A stretch of DNA of 24,411 bases from an uncultured Lachnospiraceae bacterium (GTDB lineage Bacteria; Bacillota; Clostridia; Lachnospirales; Lachnospiraceae): positions 14,977 to 39,387 of the forward strand of contig CAJUII010000020.1 of NCBI GenBank assembly GCA_910586405.1. Direction: 5' to 3'. Under the pieces are notes generated by a model. That model had not been told where the DNA came from. It saw only the letters and a list, made by a program, of their open reading frames with translations, and did not search any database. The number at the start of each line of letters is the position of its first letter. Position 1 is the first letter of the stretch. The translations under genes were made by a program, and so were the position numbers. Positions 1 to 7,271 of this stretch are shown here, in pieces.

Positions 1-157
1 TCTTCCGCATCACTGCTCTCTTTGTCTGACGAACTCTCCACTTCACTGCTCTCTTTGTCCGATGAGCTCTCTTCATCGCTGCTCTCCTCACCGGATGAAC
101 TTTCTTCCGCATCACTGCTCTCTTTGTCTGACGAACTCTCCACTTCACTGCTCTCTT
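1..157 (-). repeat. 102-bp tandem repeat coding an acidic Ser/Glu tail
   Basis: Positions 1-55 and 103-157 are identical, giving a 102-bp period (34 codons) that continues out of the window. Shorter internal repeats of the type GAGAGCAGTGA recur. In the frame whose codons start at positions 203, 200, 197 and so on, the tract reads as Ser, Glu and Asp with little else. Differences between the copies there are mostly synonymous (AGC/AGT, TCG/TCA/TCC, GAC/GAT), which argues that this frame is the one under selection. Confidence 0.85.
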
Positions 158-2998
158 CATCGGACGAGCTTTCTTCTGCTTCGCTGCTCTCCTCCGGTTT
201 AAATCCAGAGACTCCAAACATGCACAATCACCAAACATCAATGACATATTCTTCACCTTGCGGGTATCAAAATCTGAAAGATCCAAACTGGCAAGGCGAC
301 TGCACTTGTAGAACATTTCTGACATATTGGTAACATTCTGGGTGTCAAACTTGCTCAGGTTCAGGCTGGTCAACTCATTGCAGGCCTTAAACATTTCTGA
401 CGTATTGATAACTTTCTGAGTGTCAAAATGATTCAGATTCAGTGTACTGAGCTTGCTGCAATTGGCAAACATTCTTGTCATATATTTAACATTGCTGGTA
501 TGAAAGCCGCCACAAGGCACGCTGGTCATGCTGGCGCAGCCGTTAAACATATCTGACATATAAAGCACGCTGCTCGTATCAAAACTGCTCAGGTTTAAAT
601 TTTCCAAAGCTGCACAGTCTTGAAACATCCCATCCATATTTAAGCACTTCCTTGTGTCAAAGCTGCTCAAATCCAGACTTTTCAGACTCTTACAGCCATG
701 AAACATCCACTGAAAGCTAACCGCGTGACTTGTATCAAATCCACTCAAATCAATGCTTTTTAACTTTTCACAACCTTTGAGCATACACAAAAAGTACTTT
801 ACCTGACTGGTTTCTGTCTCGCTGAAATCCACACGTTCAAGATTGCGGCATTCGCTCAGAAGCTCCGTAAAATCATCCGCGCCCCTTATGATGATCTTTG
901 CTGTTTTTATGGAATCCCGCATACTCTCTGACGCATTCCAATCTGCTTTCTTCACGCGAGGCGTGCTCCCCATCATGGTCAGATTTCCATCTTTGTCCAC
1001 CTTGTAAGCGAATGTGTCGTATTGCTTGTGCGCAATATCATCACTTTCAAAAGGTTCCATGACAAACAAATCTGCCTCGCCCTGCATATCCTCAGACTGA
1101 ATCTTTACCTTTTTGATTCCCGGCGTTGATGTGTCTATTTGATCAATATTGGATACATAATCCTTTGTTATTAATTTCAGATCATCGCCCTGATAACAGT
1201 ACAGCCATACACCCTCTAGGCTTGGCTTCTCTCCCGGCAGATAAACGGTTTTTGCATCTCTCAGCACAATCCTGTCCATCACGATAAGATCTTTCACAGT
1301 AATCTTGATGGACGCAGTCATTCCCTTGCAGGTCACGACAAGTTCCTTAGTACCCTCTGTATTCATATCAATACTGCTGGCATTCGTTGTATAGTCCGTT
1401 TGTCTTTTTTTGATGCTTCCTGTGGCATTGCACCATTCCACAGTCAGATCACTAAGGTCGAGCACGTCACCACAGTGGTAATTCGTGATTGTTTTCTTGA
1501 CCTCGAGGTGCATCTGCTGCGTGAACTTCATGCTCTCGTTCTGATTCTTGGGAAGATATCCGTCGGTGATAACTTGTCCTGTCGATGTCTGCCATGATCC
1601 TTCTGGCAGTTTGATGTCAACTCTCACACCGCGAGGAGTGTGAAGCGCTTCAAGCGACATCATGCTATCAAACATCCGATCTGTATACTTTGCCCTGGCC
1701 AGATCGAGCATACTTAAATCCAATGTCGTCAGACTTTCGCACCCTCGAAACAGATCTTCCACATAGGCGGCCTTTCCCGCACTAAATCTTACACCCAATG
1801 TCAGCTGTCTCAGATTCGTACAGGAGTCAAACATTGCTGTCATATGTGTAGTATTTGGCATGTAAAACCCACTCAAATCCAGCTCCTCTAGTGACCGACA
1901 GCCCTGAAACATATAAGATGAGTACAGCACGTTCAGCGTCGTAAAATTCTTACCGAACCGAATATGTTTCAGACTTTCAGCAGATGCAAACATATATTCC
2001 ATCTCTGTGACTTTGCCTGTATTAAAATTTGAAAGGTCCAGCTCCTCCAAGCTGCTGCAATCTTGAAACATACTGTTGAGCTTTGTGACACCTGATGTCT
2101 CTATGTTGCTCAAATCCACGCTTTTCAGACTTTTGCAGCCGGCAAACATCGCCGTCAAATCCGTACACATCCCTGTATAGAGTTTGCTAAAATCCACACT
2201 TGTCAGATTGACACAATCCTCAAACATATAGGAAAGATTTTCGATAAATTCGACATCAATCTCCGCTGTCTTAATGAACTCACGATAGTCATACCACGGC
2301 GAAGAAGCATGCTGCGGATACTCACAGTACTCGCCGCTTCCATGCACATACAGTTTTCCATCTCTGCCAATCTCCCAATAGATATTATTGTAAATGCCTC
2401 TTGCGATCGTATCGGATTCGGCATTCGCAAATACATGAAGCGCAGTCTCTTCTTCCTCGGTTTCAAGCGCCTCGGTCTCTTCCTGCCTGATCGCCTCTGT
2501 GGATGGAAGTGTCTCAGTCTCTACAGTCTCCTCCTCAGAGACGGATTCTTCGGTCGTAGACGAATCCTCTGTCATTTCAGTATTTTCATTTGAGGACTCC
2601 TCTATCGTTGTGGCAGGCTGTTCACTCGAGATTGTCTCCTGTGCGCCAGCCGTTTCTTCGATCGAGGGCTGCTCCTGCATGGTACTAGGTCCTTCGCTCT
2701 CAGCACCCTCTGTTTCAGCAGAAACTTCTTCGGTGGCTGCTTCCTTCTCGGAACTTGACTCATCTTGTGTTATGATACCCGTCTCGCTTTCCGTGGCTTG
2801 CTCTTTCGTTTGGCTTGACGCTTCATCGGAAGATGACTTGTCATCCGTTTCGTCCTCGGCAGTTTCCAATGCTATTTCTTCTGCCGCTTCATACAGATCC
2901 CCGTCAGGCTCCGCAGCCCTCACAGGAAGCTCTATGCCTGACAACAATGTCGTCACTGCCAGGAACATACACCATGTTCTTCTCATTCCTCTACCCAT
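1..2998 (-). CDS. BspA-like leucine-rich-repeat surface protein (partial, frame changes near its end)
   Basis: Secreted cell-surface protein, probably an adhesin or matrix protein; the partner is unknown. It starts at ATG 2998 behind an AAAGGA-type SD. Residues 1-28 form a signal peptide (MRR, hydrophobic core, VRAAE cleavage region). Residues 30-195 are a Ser/Glu/Thr-rich stalk. About six 25-residue DUF285/BspA-type repeats (pattern MFxxCxSLxxLDLSxFxT) follow at about 200-460. Two bacterial Ig-like (Big_3-like) modules lie at about 490-650, and a second block of eight or nine cleaner repeats at about 705-933. The frame stays open without a stop from 2998 to the window edge, but after residue 933 it encodes an atypical basic sequence. 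The -1 frame from position 203 encodes a Ser/Glu-rich tail typical of this family. The C-terminus and any anchor lie outside the window. The gene stands alone behind a riboswitch leader. Family assignment is firm; function is inferred. Confidence 0.88.
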   Translation of the reverse strand, partial: MGRGMRRTWCMFLAVTTLLSGIELPVRAAEPDGDLYEAAEEIALETAEDETDDKSSSDEASSQTKEQATESETGIITQDESSSEKEAATEEVSAETEGAESEGPSTMQEQPSIEETAGAQETISSEQPATTIEESSNENTEMTEDSSTTEESVSEEETVETETLPSTEAIRQEETEALETEEEETALHVFANAESDTIARGIYNNIYWEIGRDGKLYVHGSGEYCEYPQHASSPWYDYREFIKTAEIDVEFIENLSYMFEDCVNLTSVDFSKLYTGMCTDLTAMFAGCKSLKSVDLSNIETSGVTKLNSMFQDCSSLEELDLSNFNTGKVTEMEYMFASAESLKHIRFGKNFTTLNVLYSSYMFQGCRSLEELDLSGFYMPNTTHMTAMFDSCTNLRQLTLGVRFSAGKAAYVEDLFRGCESLTTLDLSMLDLARAKYTDRMFDSMMSLEALHTPRGVRVDIKLPEGSWQTSTGQVITDGYLPKNQNESMKFTQQMHLEVKKTITNYHCGDVLDLSDLTVEWCNATGSIKKRQTDYTTNASSIDMNTEGTKELVVTCKGMTASIKITVKDLIVMDRIVLRDAKTVYLPGEKPSLEGVWLYCYQGDDLKLITKDYVSNIDQIDTSTPGIKKVKIQSEDMQGEADLFVMEPFESDDIAHKQYDTFAYKVDKDGNLTMMGSTPRVKKADWNASESMRDSIKTAKIIIRGADDFTELLSECRNLERVDFSETETSQVKYFLCMLKGCEKLKSIDLSGFDTSHAVSFQWMFHGCKSLKSLDLSSFDTRKCLNMDGMFQDCAALENLNLSSFDTSSVLYMSDMFNGCASMTSVPCGGFHTSNVKYMTRMFANCSKLSTLNLNHFDTQKVINTSEMFKACNELTSLNLSKFDTQNVTNMSEMFYKCSRLASLDLSDFDTRKVKNMSLMFGDCACLESLDLNRRRAAKQKKARPMKRAVKWRVRQTKRAVMRKKVHPVRRAAMKRAHRTKRAVKWRVRQTKRAVMRK
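197..203 (-). other. Slippery heptamer U UUA AAC at the LRR/acidic-tail frame change
   Basis: Read in the frame of the LRR domain, the minus strand is gaT TTA AAC cgg, a canonical X XXY YYZ heptamer for -1 ribosomal slippage. A -1 slip gives TTT AAA CCG GAG GAG AGC and joins the last LRR (LESLDL) directly to PEESSEAEESS. The heptamer is seen; slippage is inferred. The alternative is a fixed or phase-variable indel. Confidence 0.5.
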
Positions 2999-3083
2999 CT
3001 TCTTCTTTCCTTTCTTCGCCAATACAAACGCCAAACACAAACTTCTCAATGAATTGACGAATCAACACATCCCCATAAGCATT

Positions 3084-3155
3084 AAAAAACTGCACAAATT
3101 ACGAACTGTCCTCCACCATCTCACAGCAGAGAACCAGCATCCATAATTTATGCAG
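3084..3155 (-). terminator. Riboswitch-controlled intrinsic terminator in the LRR-gene leader
   Basis: Minus-strand CTGCATAAATTA (3155-3144) pairs over 12 bp, with one G-U pair, with TAATTTGTGCAG (3101-3090). Six T follow at 3089-3084. The loop is about 42 nt. The 5' arm overlaps the conserved GGCTGC end of the c-di-GMP-I aptamer, so aptamer and terminator should exclude each other. Confidence 0.6.
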
Positions 3156-3260
3156 CCGAACCATCATAACTGAAATAATAAATATGTTTATATCCCTATG
3201 ACTTCATGCTTTGCGTCCATTCATCACTAAATGTTTGCCCTTTTATGCCTCTGAGCATAA
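3148..3260 (-). promoter_or_regulatory. c-di-GMP-I (GEMM) riboswitch aptamer
   Basis: In the leader of the LRR surface-protein gene the minus strand carries the GEMM hallmark GGGCAAAC (3240-3233). Next comes a 6-bp hairpin, CATTTA/TGAATG, capped by the GNRA tetraloop GTGA (3227-3224). GGACGCAAAGC follows at 3218-3208, then a variable stem and GATGGTTCGGCTGC (3165-3152). Candidate closing pairs are TTATGC (3260-3255) with GCATAA (3153-3148), but a local TTATGC/GCATAA hairpin (3260-3243) competes, so the P1 boundary is uncertain. The rest of the 417-nt gap between ftsH and the LRR gene holds the downstream terminator, the ftsH hairpin and the leader, and no gene. Confidence 0.75.
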
Positions 3261-3337
3261 CACGTTCACCACAAAAGTGCAATCGTTTTTCAAATATTTT
3301 CCAGAAAATTTATAAGCATTTGTTTAATGGTATTGAC

Positions 3338-3343
3338 ATTATA
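3338..3343 (-). promoter_or_regulatory. Candidate -10 (TATAAT) for the riboswitch-LRR transcript
   Basis: A perfect TATAAT lies on the minus strand upstream of the whole aptamer, which is where a promoter is needed. No good -35 lies 16-18 bp upstream, because that place is occupied by the ftsH hairpin. The call rests on position and one hexamer. Confidence 0.35.
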
Positions 3344-3357
3344 GGAACTGTCTACGA

Positions 3358-3398
3358 AATAGAACAGACTTGGCAGCAAACGCCAAGTCTGTTCTATT
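3358..3398 (-). terminator. 17-bp perfect hairpin after ftsH
   Basis: Perfect inverted repeat 3358-3374 / 3382-3398 with a 7-nt loop, starting 19 nt after the ftsH stop. The stem is strong, but the following minus-strand tract (TTCTATTTCG) is only weakly U-rich. It probably ends the spoIIE-tilS-hpt-ftsH transcript. Confidence 0.7.
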
Positions 3399-3416
3399 CT
3401 CTTATCGGCAAAATCC

Positions 3417-5219
3417 TTAACAAAACAGTGCCTCAAATTCCTCCCTGCCAATCTTCTCCTTCTCCAACAGAAGATCTGCGCAGGCGTGCAGCACCTGTTC
3501 ATGCTTCATAATGATATCCTTTGCTTTCTTGTAGCAGTCATCCACAATTGCCTTGACCTCCACGTCGATCTCGCTCGCCACCGCCTCAGAATGGCTTCTT
3601 GTGTGCGCCAGATCTCGTCCGATGAACACCTCGTTGTCATCCTCGTCATAGTTGATGACACCGATATTTTCGGAAAATCCAAATTTTGTGACCATCGCCC
3701 GCGCTACCTTGGTCGCCTTCTTGATATCGCTCGATGCGCCCGTCGTCACATCATCGAAGATAATCTCCTCCGCAATACGCCCGCCGAGGGAAACCATGAT
3801 ATCCTGCAGCATCCTGCCCTTGGTATTGAACATCTCATCCCGCTCAGGCAGCGGCATTGTGTAGCCTGCTGCGCCAAGTCCCGTCGGTATGATGGACACC
3901 GTATAAACTGGTCCCACATCCGGGAGCACATGGAACAAAATCGCATGTCCCGCCTCATGGTACGCAGTGATCTTCTTCTCCTTCTCAGAGATAATGCGGC
4001 TCTTCTTTTCCGCACCGATGCCAACTTTGATAAATGCCTTTTTGATATCGCCCTGTATGATAAAGGCGCGGTTCTCCTTTGCCGCCAGAATCGCTGATTC
4101 ATTCAACAGGTTCTCAAGATCTGCCCCCGTAAAGCCCGCTGTCGTCTGCGCCACCTGCTTTAAGTCCACATCCTCCGAGAGCGGCTTGTTCTTGGCGTGT
4201 ACATTCAGGATTTCCTCTCTGCCGCCCACATCCGGCGGCGACACTGTGATCTTTCTGTCAAAACGCCCTGGACGAAGAATTGCCGGGTCCAGGATATCCA
4301 CGCGGTTTGTCGCCGCCATCACAATGATTCCCTCGTTCGTGCCAAAGCCATCCATCTCGACCAGCATCTGATTCAAGGTCTGTTCACGCTCGTCATGACC
4401 GCCGCCCATACCTGTTCCGCGTCGTCTCGCCACCGCGTCAATCTCATCAATAAACACGATACACGGCGCATTCTTCTTTGCCTCCGCAAACAAATCGCGC
4501 ACTCTCGACGCACCGACACCGACAAACATCTCCACGAAATCAGAACCTGATATGGAGAAAAACGGCACATTTGCCTCCCCGGCAATCGCCTTTGCCAGCA
4601 GCGTTTTACCTGTACCGGGTGCGCCTTCTAAGAGCACACCCTTTGGAATGCGCGCACCGACCTTCGTGTATTTGGCAGGGTCCTTTAGGAAATCCACGAT
4701 CTCCTCTAAGTCTTCCTTCTCCTCCTTGAGGCCCGCCACATCTTTTAGTGTGACCTCCCCGCCTGTCATGAGGCGCGCCCTGCTCTTGCCAAAATTCATC
4801 ATCTTACCGCCGCTGTTTCCCGCATTCTGCGCATTCATCATACTGAACATAAACACGACGACTACCAGCAGCATCAAGAGCGGAAGCAGCTCTGTGATAA
4901 ACCAATTCTCCTGCGGCACATCCTTCACAATCGGCTCTATATTATAGCCCTTTACAAGCTCCTGCACCTCTACCACATCCGATACATAGAGGTTGCGCTG
5001 CTGATTGTCCCTCAAAGTGATGCGCAGCATACCCGTCGGCACCTGGACATTCGGGTGAATCTCCACATCCACGACAAGCCCCTCCTCCATCTCGGAGATA
5101 AACTGCCCCATGGTATAGGAGCCGCTGCTGCCGCTGTTGGTGCTCGCCCAGATCAATACCAACACCAGTATCAATATAAATATAAACGTTAAATTAATTC
5201 CTTTTGCACCTTTTCCCAA
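3417..5219 (-). CDS. ftsH: ATP-dependent zinc metalloprotease FtsH
   Basis: Membrane-anchored AAA+ protease that degrades misassembled membrane proteins and short-lived regulators. It has 600 residues, normal for the family. TM1 is at about 9-25 and TM2 at about 107-127, flanking a small extracytoplasmic domain. Walker A GAPGTGKT is at 199-206 and Walker B IVFIDEI at 254-260. The second region of homology with Arg fingers is at about 303-322. The zinc motif HEAGH is at 421-425, with a probable third ligand Asp498 in TTGASSD. The start is TTG, not ATG. It is well supported by a GGGAGGAG SD seven bases upstream, and no ATG gives the N-terminal TM with a comparable SD. It follows hpt by 29 nt, the usual hpt-ftsH order in Firmicutes. 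Confidence 0.98.
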   Translation of the reverse strand: MGKGAKGINLTFIFILILVLVLIWASTNSGSSGSYTMGQFISEMEEGLVVDVEIHPNVQVPTGMLRITLRDNQQRNLYVSDVVEVQELVKGYNIEPIVKDVPQENWFITELLPLLMLLVVVVFMFSMMNAQNAGNSGGKMMNFGKSRARLMTGGEVTLKDVAGLKEEKEDLEEIVDFLKDPAKYTKVGARIPKGVLLEGAPGTGKTLLAKAIAGEANVPFFSISGSDFVEMFVGVGASRVRDLFAEAKKNAPCIVFIDEIDAVARRRGTGMGGGHDEREQTLNQMLVEMDGFGTNEGIIVMAATNRVDILDPAILRPGRFDRKITVSPPDVGGREEILNVHAKNKPLSEDVDLKQVAQTTAGFTGADLENLLNESAILAAKENRAFIIQGDIKKAFIKVGIGAEKKSRIISEKEKKITAYHEAGHAILFHVLPDVGPVYTVSIIPTGLGAAGYTMPLPERDEMFNTKGRMLQDIMVSLGGRIAEEIIFDDVTTGASSDIKKATKVARAMVTKFGFSENIGVINYDEDDNEVFIGRDLAHTRSHSEAVASEIDVEVKAIVDDCYKKAKDIIMKHEQVLHACADLLLEKEKIGREEFEALFC

Positions 5220-5248
5220 TTTCTGTCTCCTCCCGGTCCTGCCACTGC

Positions 5249-5779
5249 CTATTCTTCGTCAAGCTCAACCACTCCTATATACGGAAGGTTCCTGTAACGC
5301 TGGTCATAGTCAAGACCATATCCTACCACAAATTCGTCAGGTATCTCGAAGCCTGTGTAGTCCACCTTTACGTCAACAACGCGCCGCTCCGGTTTGTCGA
5401 GCAGTGTGCAGAGCCTCATGCTCTCGGGTCCGCGCTGTCCGAGAAGCTCCAGCAGATAACTCAGTGTTCTGCCGGAATCCACGATATCTTCCACGACAAT
5501 CACGTCCTTGTCCTTTAACGGCTCGTCAAGATCCTTTACAATCCTGACAACCCCGCTCGATTTCGTATTGCTGCCATAACTTGACACAGACATAAAATCC
5601 AACGATACCGGCACTGTGATCCGCTTGGCAAGCTCGCACATAAAAAAGCTGCCCCCCTTGAGCACACATACCAAATGCACCTGTCTTCCTGCGTAGTCGC
5701 GGCTTATCTGCTCGCCGATTGCCTTGATTCTGGCATCCACTTCTTCCTCCGACAACAAGACTTTGATCCTCTCAGCCAT
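5249..5779 (-). CDS. hpt: Hypoxanthine phosphoribosyltransferase
   Basis: Purine salvage enzyme making IMP (and GMP) from hypoxanthine (guanine) and PRPP in the cytoplasm. It has 176 residues, standard length. The PRPP-binding loop VIVVEDIVDSGRTL is at 93-106, the flexible-loop segment SSYGSNT at 66-72, and the PPi-loop KGG at about 41-43. ATG at 5779 has a GGAGGA SD. It sits 33 nt after tilS and 29 nt before ftsH, almost certainly in one operon. In Bacillus the Hpt and TilS proteins act together on ftsH expression, which may explain the conserved order; that link is known from the family and not shown here. Confidence 0.97.
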   Translation of the reverse strand: MAERIKVLLSEEEVDARIKAIGEQISRDYAGRQVHLVCVLKGGSFFMCELAKRITVPVSLDFMSVSSYGSNTKSSGVVRIVKDLDEPLKDKDVIVVEDIVDSGRTLSYLLELLGQRGPESMRLCTLLDKPERRVVDVKVDYTGFEIPDEFVVGYGLDYDQRYRNLPYIGVVELDEE

Positions 5780-5812
5780 ATCTGGGTCCTCCTTCGTTCT
5801 ATAAGCGCCTGT

Positions 5813-7240
5813 TCACGAGCGCATTTCCTCAAAAACCAAACACAGTATCCTCCTTGTATGCGCACTGAGCTTGTAGTGGTTGCTCAGTCGCTCTCCGATC
5901 AGCCAGATGACATGATCTGCATCCGCCACAAGAACAAGACGGTCCCGTTCCGGCTGCGGTATCTTGTGATCGATGAGATACGCCTTCAAGGATTTTTTCT
6001 GGTCCATGGTATTTATTGTCAGATAGTCACCCGATCTGCGGGTGCGTATGACAATACTATTTCTTATTCTATCATAATCAATCCATTTCGTATACTTATT
6101 TTCTGGAATATTTTCAAAATCAGGGCCATTATTTTCCAAAAAATACACTTTCGCCCGAAGACGCTGCCCTGTTTCCAGACAAAATATAAGCTCTTCCCCC
6201 GCCTCCAGCCGTGTGCGCTCCGCCGCCGAGACAGCGATTGCCGGCTGAATCGTTTGCTGTTCTGGTCCTCTCCCTTCCTTATATATAGAGATGCCAGTAT
6301 AATCGCGCCTTGCACGCAGCAAATGCGGAAGCTGGATTTCCCTTCCGCACTGACTGTCCATCAGCCGCTCCACCTGCCTGATGTGGACTGCCTCCACATC
6401 CTTTCTGCACCCGGCAGCTCGCACAAGCACCTCCATCACCACATATCCCTGTATGGTTCTGTGAAGCTGTAGAAATTTTTCCCTGTCAACCGAAAAAACA
6501 CCCTGTCTCTCTCTGACACAGGTTTGAAAGCCTTGCTCTGCGAGGTCGGCGATCAGCTCATACGCTTCGCTCACACGCTCACATGCACTGCTGATATGCG
6601 CCACTGCGGCGGGGCTGATCTCGCGCACAGCCGTATCTAATATATGATGGCGTATGACATTCCTTGAATAAGTATCCTCCAAATTCGTGCTATCTATACA
6701 ATAATACACATTTCTTTCCTGCAAAAACAACTCTATCTCGCTGCGGCAGAGACATAACAGCGGTCGGATAACCCGCCCGCGCACAGGACGAATCCCCATA
6801 AGACCCCGAAGTGACGTTCCTCTGAACAGATGAAATAAAAACGTCTCACCGTTGTCATTCTTGTTGTGTGCAACGGCAATTTTGCCTCTCCGCGTGCCCA
6901 GCACGCTGTCAAAAGCCTCATAGCGCACCTGCCTGCCTGCCTCCTCTGTGGATATATGACACCGCTTCGCCAGCGCCGCCACATCCTCCTCCACCAGCGT
7001 AAATGCCAGCCCCTTCTCCATGCACAACTCTCTGACATGCGCTGCGTCCTTGGCCGCGTCTTGCCGGATAAGATGATTGATATGGACTACATGGATGTCG
7101 ATCGGGATTACTTTGCTGATCTCAAGGAGCATCAACAGCATACAGATCGAGTCCGCGCCGCCGGAAACCCCCGCCACGATGCAGTCCCCCTCCTCGATCA
7201 TCTGATGCTGTCTCACATACTGCAATACTTTGTCAATCAT
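5813..7240 (-). CDS. tilS: tRNA(Ile)-lysidine synthetase
   Basis: ATP-dependent enzyme that converts C34 of the CAU-anticodon tRNA-Ile to lysidine, which is essential for AUA decoding. The N-type ATP pyrophosphatase P-loop SGGADS lies near the N-terminus, followed by HNKNDNGETFLFHLFRG, which matches the family's HHxDDQxET region in modified form. TilS substrate-binding and C-terminal domains follow. The frame is open from ATG 7279 (488 aa). I prefer ATG 7240 (475 aa) because AGAGGTG lies five bases before it, and the first residue is then close to the P-loop as in homologues. ATG 7279 would overlap the spoIIE stop by eight bases with only a weak SD. It is part of the spoIIE-tilS-hpt-ftsH unit. 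Confidence 0.95.
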   Translation of the reverse strand: MIDKVLQYVRQHQMIEEGDCIVAGVSGGADSICMLLMLLEISKVIPIDIHVVHINHLIRQDAAKDAAHVRELCMEKGLAFTLVEEDVAALAKRCHISTEEAGRQVRYEAFDSVLGTRRGKIAVAHNKNDNGETFLFHLFRGTSLRGLMGIRPVRGRVIRPLLCLCRSEIELFLQERNVYYCIDSTNLEDTYSRNVIRHHILDTAVREISPAAVAHISSACERVSEAYELIADLAEQGFQTCVRERQGVFSVDREKFLQLHRTIQGYVVMEVLVRAAGCRKDVEAVHIRQVERLMDSQCGREIQLPHLLRARRDYTGISIYKEGRGPEQQTIQPAIAVSAAERTRLEAGEELIFCLETGQRLRAKVYFLENNGPDFENIPENKYTKWIDYDRIRNSIVIRTRRSGDYLTINTMDQKKSLKAYLIDHKIPQPERDRLVLVADADHVIWLIGERLSNHYKLSAHTRRILCLVFEEMRS

Positions 7241-7271
7241 TTGTACACCTCTGCTAAGCTGCTTTGTCCTG

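Noticed and set aside
1..198. Reading the end of the LRR protein straight on in the LRR frame (Lys/Arg-rich repeats)
   Set aside because: The composition is unlike any known tail of this family, and differences between repeat copies are synonymous only in the -1 frame. Kept as a possible second product, not as the main one.
22..333. Plus-strand repetitive frame of 103 codons
   Set aside because: Antisense of the acidic repeat; the low-complexity repeat keeps several frames open.
2499..3146. Plus-strand open frame of 215 codons, Ser-rich
   Set aside because: It is the mirror of the Ser/Glu/Thr stalk codons of the LRR gene and the riboswitch leader, with no SD. The same holds for the plus-strand Ser-rich frame at 19163-19732.
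3254..3282. Promoter TTGCAC-N17-TATGCT upstream of the LRR gene
   Set aside because: Poor hexamer matches, and its start point would lie inside the riboswitch, removing its 5' pairing strand.
3290..3502. Small minus-strand open frame at the ftsH end
   Set aside because: Runs through the terminator hairpin and out of frame into ftsH, with no SD or family resemblance.
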